Below the pieces are notes generated by a model. The model was not told where the DNA came from and made no database searches. It was given only the letters and a program-made list of their open reading frames with translations. A stretch of DNA of 8,119 nt from Bacteroidales bacterium Bact_07 (lineage in GTDB: Bacteria; Bacteroidota; Bacteroidia; Bacteroidales; Tenuifilaceae), in the NCBI GenBank assembly GCA_001603415.1, contig LUYY01000256.1, positions 1-8,119 of the forward strand, written 5' to 3'. Below are positions 1 through 6,100 of this stretch, piece after piece (position 1 is the first letter of the stretch; each line of letters starts with the position of its first letter). Made by a program: the position numbers and the translations under genes.

Positions 1-3000
1 GCCTGGAATCCAACGGAACTGAGTTGGGGTATCCAGTTAGAGAAAATCTCCGAGGCAATCTCAAGGAAGTCCTGCGAGTTAATCTTAAGGTTTTTATCGG
101 CTTCACGGGGGTCAACCGCAGGCGAGGCACAGCCAATAATTTGGCCTGTTTCTGCAAGTTGCTGGCCGTAAACGGCCACAAATCCTTTGTAGTTCCTTCT
201 ATCGATAAGCATTCCAAGCGGATTGCCGTTTATACCCAGCCATGGCAGACGGCGGGTGATGAAAGCCTGATGCTTAACCGGGTAAATACCTGTGAATATT
301 CCTAACTGACGGCTAAACTTTTCGCCCTCAGGGCCAAGTGCATTTACAAAATTATCGGCATGGTACTCAATGTATTCTTTATTGTGGTCGCGAACCAGGG
401 CAACAAATCCGTTTCCATTACGTTGAACGCTTAGTAATTCGGTATCCTCCTTAACTGTACCACCATGTTCAATGCCTATTTTGCGAAGTAAATCAACCAC
501 CTTGCCCGGTGTGGCCTGCCAGCAACCACGGGTGATTAGTGCTGCCTTATAGGTGCTGAGCTTATCGTTCATGTATGGTGATATTTCCTTACGGAAATCG
601 GAGGGCTGAACCATGTATGCATCGCTCCATGCCATTGACGCTTCCAGCGCCTTGAGCATGTTATCGTCGTGGGCAAAGGTTACGTAGTTAATGGGGCGAT
701 AATCGATATCGGAAACCTTATGGAGTTCCTTGAATATCTCGTGGTTTTGACGGGCAATATCGGCAATCTCCGGTAGCGAGAAGGCTGTACGCCCACCGGC
801 AATATTGCGCCAGCTTGCACCACGACCGAAGTTTAGCATAACTGGCCGGAGTCCGGCTTCGGACATGTACCGGAATAGTGCGCTACCACCTATGCCTCCG
901 CCGGCAATAAGGGCCGATACCTTTTCGACTCTTGCTTTTTTACCGTTGATACCTGTAACGTAGGTTTCAGGAACATCCTTTGGATAAAGTTCGCCCATGG
1001 CCACCTGGTTGCTAAGAGGACCGCGTGGTGTGGCATCGCCAACTATTTGAATGCCCATGGGGGCAAGGGTGGTTTTCAGTCGCTTGATACAGCGTTTGCC
1101 ACGGCATGCCCCCATGCCCAGTCGTGTGGTGTGTTTTATTTCGTCGGCCGAGATAAACTTGCGATCGCCTATGGTTTGTAGGATTTCGTCGAGGCTAACA
1201 TCATCGCAGTGACAAACGTAAATCTTTTCTTGTGGCTTATACTCATAGGGTTTAATCTGAATAGGCTCAGGATAATTCGATTTTACAATAAAACCGCGAG
1301 CTGCAAGCATGTCATCGCCATGCAGGTTCAATGATTTAACCCTTGCCACATTGGTTTTGTTGGTCTTGCGGAGTATCTTCTCAATAACCCCATCGCCTAA
1401 AATATTGCCATTGTTATCAACAAGATAAACCTCGGCACCCTCTTCGGCTTCGTATTCAATGGGAAGGAATAGCCAATCCTTTGCATAGCTATAGCCAAAA
1501 ATGGCAAGCCCAGGGCATTGATAAACACAATCCATACAGCCCACACATTTCTCAAAATCGATATGTGGAACCGTGCTGGTTGAGTTCTTGGTTATTGCTC
1601 CGTGCGGACAAGCGAAGGTACAGGGGTTGCAGGCAAATCCGTAAAGGCAATCAATTTGAACAAAGGGCTTGCGGTTGCGGCGCTCATCGGTTGGGCGGAA
1701 TGGCTCTTCGATTATCCGTACCGGATGCTGCTGGCTATCGATGTATTCCTTGCTGATGTTGAGGTATGTGTCGTAGCTGCAACGTATGCCAGCATCTTGT
1801 AGAATTTCGTATGCCACCTGTTTCCCTCTGAGAACCGCACTGGTTCCTTCTCCAATACGAATGGCGTCGCCAGCTCCGTAGCAGTTGCGACCGAAAACCT
1901 CATTACCCTTTATTAGCAGTTGGTCGTCGGGGACTAAACCGGTACAAATATTTATGGCATCGATACCCTCAATAACTTGTTCGGTACCCGGAATGGGTTT
2001 AAAGTCTTTGGCATCGGCAATAACGGCCCCAATAATTCCTGTATGGTTCTCGTTTGGAATCGCTTTTACTAATATTTTGCCTAACATAATTGGAATTCCC
2101 AACCGTCGAACCCTGTTGGCTTGTACAGGGAATCCTCCCTCGCGGGGCATTGCTTCAATAATGGCTTTTACTCGTGCACCCGCCTGCATAAGCTGGTAGC
2201 TGGTAAGGTAGCCTATGTTGCCCGCACCTACAGTAAGTACATTTTTACCCAGCAGGGTAAACTCCTGGTTCATCATCTTTTGAACAACAGCAGCGGTGTA
2301 AACGCCTGGCAGGTCGTCGTTCTCAAAGGTTGGCATGAACGGAACGGCACCGGTTGCAATTACCAGGTAATCCGATTCAACATAGTATATCTCCTCGGAT
2401 TTTATATTTTTTACAGCAATACGTTTGTTTTCCAGTATATCCCAAACGGTACTGTTTAGGAATATGCCCTCGTGGTTAGTGCCAGCAAGCGTACTGGCTA
2501 TTTCAAAACCACGCATGCCGCCAAACTTCTTTTCACGTTCAAAGAAGAAGAACTGGTGGGTTTGCATGTTGAACTGGCCGCCAATGGTTGAGTTGTTGTC
2601 AATCACAATATTTTCAACGCCATGTTCGAGCAGTATTTCTCGGGCGGCAAGCCCTGCGGGACCAGCACCAATAATAGCGACGGTGGTTTTGTAAACCTTG
2701 GTACTTTCCTGTTTATTGGCTGGTTTTACATCGGGTGTGTACTCGTGTGGAATTTCTTTAACTTCCTTTACCCCATCGACTGGAGTTATACAGATACGCT
2801 TAATTTGTCCATCGACAAGCATCTCACAAGCACCACACTTGCCAATTCCGCATTCGAGGCTTCGTTCACGGTTCTCGATACTATGACTATGTACCGGATA
2901 GCCTGCCTGGTGCAGGGCGGCAGCAATGGTGAACCCTTTTTCGCCTTTAATCTCATTGCCATTGAACTTAAAGGTAACCGTTTCGCGCTGGGGTACCTCA

Positions 3001-3029
3001 AGTATTGGGTGTTTATCTATTTTATGCAT
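1..3029 (-). CDS. Fused multi-cofactor FAD/Fe-S oxidoreductase (HcnABC / proline dehydrogenase-like), 3' end outside window
   Basis: Continuous reading frame of 1,009 codons from ATG at 3029 to the window edge, with no stop. Domains in order are as follows. (1) Residues ~15-95 are a Fer2_4-like [2Fe-2S] domain with C60, C65, C68 and C80. (2) Residues ~115-415 are a Pyr_redox_2-like flavoprotein with GAGPAG at 121-126, D144 for the FAD ribose, IGGQ at 149-152, ATG at 225-227, a second nucleotide site GAGNIG at 268-273 followed by E292 (favours NAD(H)), and a GD motif at 387-388. (3) Residues 461-505 are a 2x[4Fe-4S] ferredoxin domain. (4) Residues 606-647 are BFD-like [2Fe-2S] with C606, C608, C642 and C647. 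(5) From ~704 a DAO-type FAD domain begins with GGGIGG at 710-715; its last part lies outside the window. The family oxidises amines or imino acids such as proline, hydroxyproline or sarcosine, so a cytoplasmic amino-acid dehydrogenase passing electrons between two flavins is inferred; the substrate is not identifiable. No signal peptide is seen. The start is supported by an upstream in-frame TAA at 3087-3089 with no earlier ATG. There is no clear Shine-Dalgarno sequence. Confidence 0.9.
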   Translation of the reverse strand, partial: MHKIDKHPILEVPQRETVTFKFNGNEIKGEKGFTIAAALHQAGYPVHSHSIENRERSLECGIGKCGACEMLVDGQIKRICITPVDGVKEVKEIPHEYTPDVKPANKQESTKVYKTTVAIIGAGPAGLAAREILLEHGVENIVIDNNSTIGGQFNMQTHQFFFFEREKKFGGMRGFEIASTLAGTNHEGIFLNSTVWDILENKRIAVKNIKSEEIYYVESDYLVIATGAVPFMPTFENDDLPGVYTAAVVQKMMNQEFTLLGKNVLTVGAGNIGYLTSYQLMQAGARVKAIIEAMPREGGFPVQANRVRRLGIPIMLGKILVKAIPNENHTGIIGAVIADAKDFKPIPGTEQVIEGIDAINICTGLVPDDQLLIKGNEVFGRNCYGAGDAIRIGEGTSAVLRGKQVAYEILQDAGIRCSYDTYLNISKEYIDSQQHPVRIIEEPFRPTDERRNRKPFVQIDCLYGFACNPCTFACPHGAITKNSTSTVPHIDFEKCVGCMDCVYQCPGLAIFGYSYAKDWLFLPIEYEAEEGAEVYLVDNNGNILGDGVIEKILRKTNKTNVARVKSLNLHGDDMLAARGFIVKSNYPEPIQIKPYEYKPQEKIYVCHCDDVSLDEILQTIGDRKFISADEIKHTTRLGMGACRGKRCIKRLKTTLAPMGIQIVGDATPRGPLSNQVAMGELYPKDVPETYVTGINGKKARVEKVSALIAGGGIGGSALFRYMSEAGLRPVMLNFGRGASWRNIAGGRTAFSLPEIADIARQNHEIFKELHKVSDIDYRPINYVTFAHDDNMLKALEASMAWSDAYMVQPSDFRKEISPYMNDKLSTYKAALITRGCWQATPGKVVDLLRKIGIEHGGTVKEDTELLSVQRNGNGFVALVRDHNKEYIEYHADNFVNALGPEGEKFSRQLGIFTGIYPVKHQAFITRRLPWLGINGNPLGMLIDRRNYKGFVAVYGQQLAETGQIIGCASPAVDPREADKNLKINSQDFLEIASEIFSNWIPQLSSVGFQ

Positions 3030-3074
3030 GGCTTTAAATACTTTTATGCAACAAGGTTTATGGATATTTTTCTG

Positions 3075-3105
3075 CGAAAGTATTTTTTAAGAGCATGGAA
3101 TACAA
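3075..3105 (-). promoter_or_regulatory. Candidate Bacteroidota -33/-7 promoter for the oxidoreductase gene
   Basis: On the minus strand, ATTG (TTG at 3105-3103) is followed after 20 bases by TACTTTCG (3082-3075). This is one mismatch from the Bacteroidota -7 element TAnnTTTG, at about the right distance from a -33 TTTG-like element. Transcription would start near 3068 and leave a leader of roughly 40 bases. The element lies just downstream of the terminator of the preceding gene, where a new promoter is expected. The match is short and the region is AT-rich, so this is only a candidate. Confidence 0.35.
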
Positions 3106-3124
3106 TGACTAATGTCAGGGTACG

Positions 3125-3154
3125 TAAAAAGGCAACCAATTGGTTGCCTTTTTA
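3125..3154 (-). terminator. Perfect-palindrome intrinsic terminator between the two genes
   Basis: A 30-bp perfect inverted repeat has the core GGCAACC-AATT-GGTTGCC (3131-3148) flanked by A5 on one side and T5 on the other. In minus-strand RNA it forms a 7-bp GC-containing stem, extendable by A-U pairs, with an AAUU loop and a U tract. It begins 31 bases after the stop codon of the large secreted protein and ends about 95 bases before the oxidoreductase start, as expected for a terminator of the upstream gene. Its symmetry would let it also work on plus-strand transcripts, although no plus-strand gene ends here. Confidence 0.8.
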
Positions 3155-3185
3155 TGTTGAACAAAAATTGAGTTAGATAATTCAG

Positions 3186-6100
3186 TTAATGGTGGCTAAT
3201 GCAGATTTTCATGGTTCTGCTTCCTGCCTCGTTAGATATTCTTAATAAGTAGATGCCGTTGGTAAGGTTTGTGGTATTAAATGTTCTTTCCCACTCCATT
3301 CCCAAATCGGTTTTTATTTGCCATACAGATTGACCAACAGGAGAAACCAATTCGATGAAATGCGAAATGGGCTTTTTTGAATCAATTTTAACGGTAAACC
3401 AGTTGCTGGCAGGATTTGGGTAAATAGAAATTTCTGTGTTAAGAATTTGGGAGTTAACACTTACCGGCCATAAAATTACAATGGTATCGGAGGCTGAGCA
3501 TCCGTGTGAGTCAGTAACTTTTAACCAGTATTTACCCCACTGCCCGTTTGAAATAGTAATGGTTGGGCTTGTGGAACCAGTACTCCATTGATATGTAACT
3601 CCACCAATCCCGGATGTGAGCTCGTAAGGCAATGAAACTCTTAATGTGTCCTTACCATCGGCAAGTTTTAGATTTGGCAAATCGTAGATATTAACATTGA
3701 AGGTGTTGGGCGTTCCGCTGATGCTGTTCAGCTTTGCAGTAAACGTAAAGGTGTTTTGTCCTTTATTAAGGTTTACCTTTTGGGTAAAGTTGTACATTTT
3801 AGTGTCGTTTGGCTTAAAAGGTGAATCAAAGTTGATAGTTTCGGATATGCTTTGACCAGTAACGTTCATGGTAAGGTCAATGGTTTCGTTTGTATTGATG
3901 GTTTTGCCACCCTTATTGGCAATTGAAATGCTTACATTATCGGGAAGACCTTCAAAGCAGTGCGAAGTGGGTTGATGCAATGCTGTTACTTGAACATCGA
4001 AGGTCTCGTTATAAATGATGTAAACCTCATCGTAACCTTGGCATCCATTATTATCGGTAACGGTAACCGAGTAAGTGCCCGTTTTATTTACATAATAAGT
4101 GCGATTGGTTGAGCCATCGTGCCATAGGTACGAGGTGAACTCACCTGGGTCAAGGGTTATAGGTGTGGTAATGGTTCTGTCAGCTCCTAAGTTGATAACA
4201 GGGGTAGGATTAACCGTAATGGGCTTCGATGCGCTATTGGTGCAGCCGTACTGGTCAGTGTAGGTGTAAGTAATTGGATGAGCACCCGCGCCCGCCTCGG
4301 TTGGTTTAAAGATATTGCCTGTAACAGCAGTTCCGCTCCAAGTCCCATTGGAAGGGTACCCACCCGACAGGGTAACCTCAGCCTGATTTGAGCAAACAGG
4401 GGCAAAATCTTGTAAACTCACAACAGGCAAAGGAGTGAAGTTTACTAGTTTAGAGTCACTAGCAGTACATCCATTTGCATCGGTAACTGTAACCGTATAA
4501 TTTCCTGAACTATATACATTAATGGTTTGGGTACTTTCGCCGGTATTCCAATGGTAACTTGCATTAGGGTATGAGCCCGCGTTTAAGGTAACAGAATTGC
4601 CCATACAGGCTGTTTCATCGGGGCCAAGGTTTACAAGCAGGTCGGGGTAGGCTGTAATTTCCTGATAGATAGTGTCGTTGCTTGAAACCATATCGGATGT
4701 AAGTTTTACCCATACCCATACCGAATGCGTTTTCCTTACGCTAAAATCCATGGTGTTGGTTAGGGTAATCTCTCGGGTTGATGCTGGTGTTAAATCCTGG
4801 TTCAGGGTAACTGTTTCGGTTTTAATGGTTTCGTTCTGCTTAAAACCAACTATCAACTGGGTGCCTGAGCTTATGGTTGTGTTCCCATTGTTTTGAATGG
4901 ATATCCTAACAGTTTCAGCATTGCTCATATTACATCCGGATTGAGGCGATAGCAATGAGTTGATTTTAATATCTTCCAAATGAAATTTGACATTAATTTC
5001 GTCGTAGGCGGAGCATCCGTAATAGTCGGTAACGGTTACACCATAGGTGCCTGTTTGGTTTACAATGATTGTTGAGTCGGTTGATCCGGTTGTCCAGAGG
5101 TACTTATCAAAACCGTTTCCAGCCTTAATGGTATCGGCAAAGGCGTAAACGTCTCTATCCGGACCTAAATCGATTGTAGGATAACCTGTTGATGTTACGT
5201 AAAGTGTAGCACTATTATTGGCATACGATATTTCCTCGGTTCCATTCTCTGGCATAATTTCAATCCTGATTTCTGCATGGTGACTGATATTAGCCTTTGT
5301 AACCAGTGTAATGTCCCTAACGTTTTGGTAGGATAAAGCAGCCTGTAGGGTAACCGTTTCAGTAATGGCAAGGTTTCCGTTTAGCCAAACCTTGACATTG
5401 AAATGGGTTCCAGCGCTAATTTCAGGGCCAAGATTTTGGATTCGGAATTTAACATCGAAGCTGCCATTAAGTTCGCAGCTATTTTTGGGCGATAGGATTT
5501 GCAGCAGCGCAATATCGTTGCTTACTACCCATAGGGTATCCGAGGCTTTACATCCGTATGGGTTTTGGGCTTCAATAAAGTACTTTGAGAATGAGGGGAA
5601 TCCGTAAATGGTGTAGGTGGGTTCTGTTGAGTTGTCGTTCCACAGGTAGCTATCGCAATCGGCAGAGTAGGTAGGTGTAATGGTGTAAACCGAGGTTGGT
5701 GTAAAGTATTGGCGCAAAGTATCGGGGCTAATATCAACAGCAGGTGCTGGTACTAGTTTTACCGTAATTGATTTGGAATCGTTGTTGGGGTTGAGGTCGC
5801 CACTTACAGCGGTTGATACTGTGATGGTATGTTCGCCGGCAGGGAGAATGGTGAACTCGCTCATCTCAATTGTTGTTCTATCGCCGGGTGTTAGCTCTGA
5901 GGTTAGGGTGAAGCTTTGCTGTTGCTGTCCCAGTTCGGTGGTCACCACCGTGTTTATGGTAGTCCCGGCAGGGTACACATCCTGGCCAAAGTTCTGAATA
6001 ACCGCCTTTATCTTAAACCCATCGGGTGATAAACATGTTGTGTCGCTGGGATGTTCTATGCTGTATACCCCTAAGTCTCGGGTGTTAATAAAGACTGAAT

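Noticed and set aside
24..305. Plus-strand reading frame of 93 codons
   Set aside because: It is antisense to the DAO domain, which is continuous and conserved in the other strand's frame.
1481..2459. Several overlapping plus-strand frames of 66-112 codons
   Set aside because: All lie opposite the continuous oxidoreductase frame, overlap one another in different frames, and show no motifs.
2622..3176. Plus-strand reading frame of 184 codons
   Set aside because: It lies antisense to the start of the well-supported oxidoreductase gene, runs through the terminator palindrome, and its translation has no recognisable domain. It is a shadow frame.
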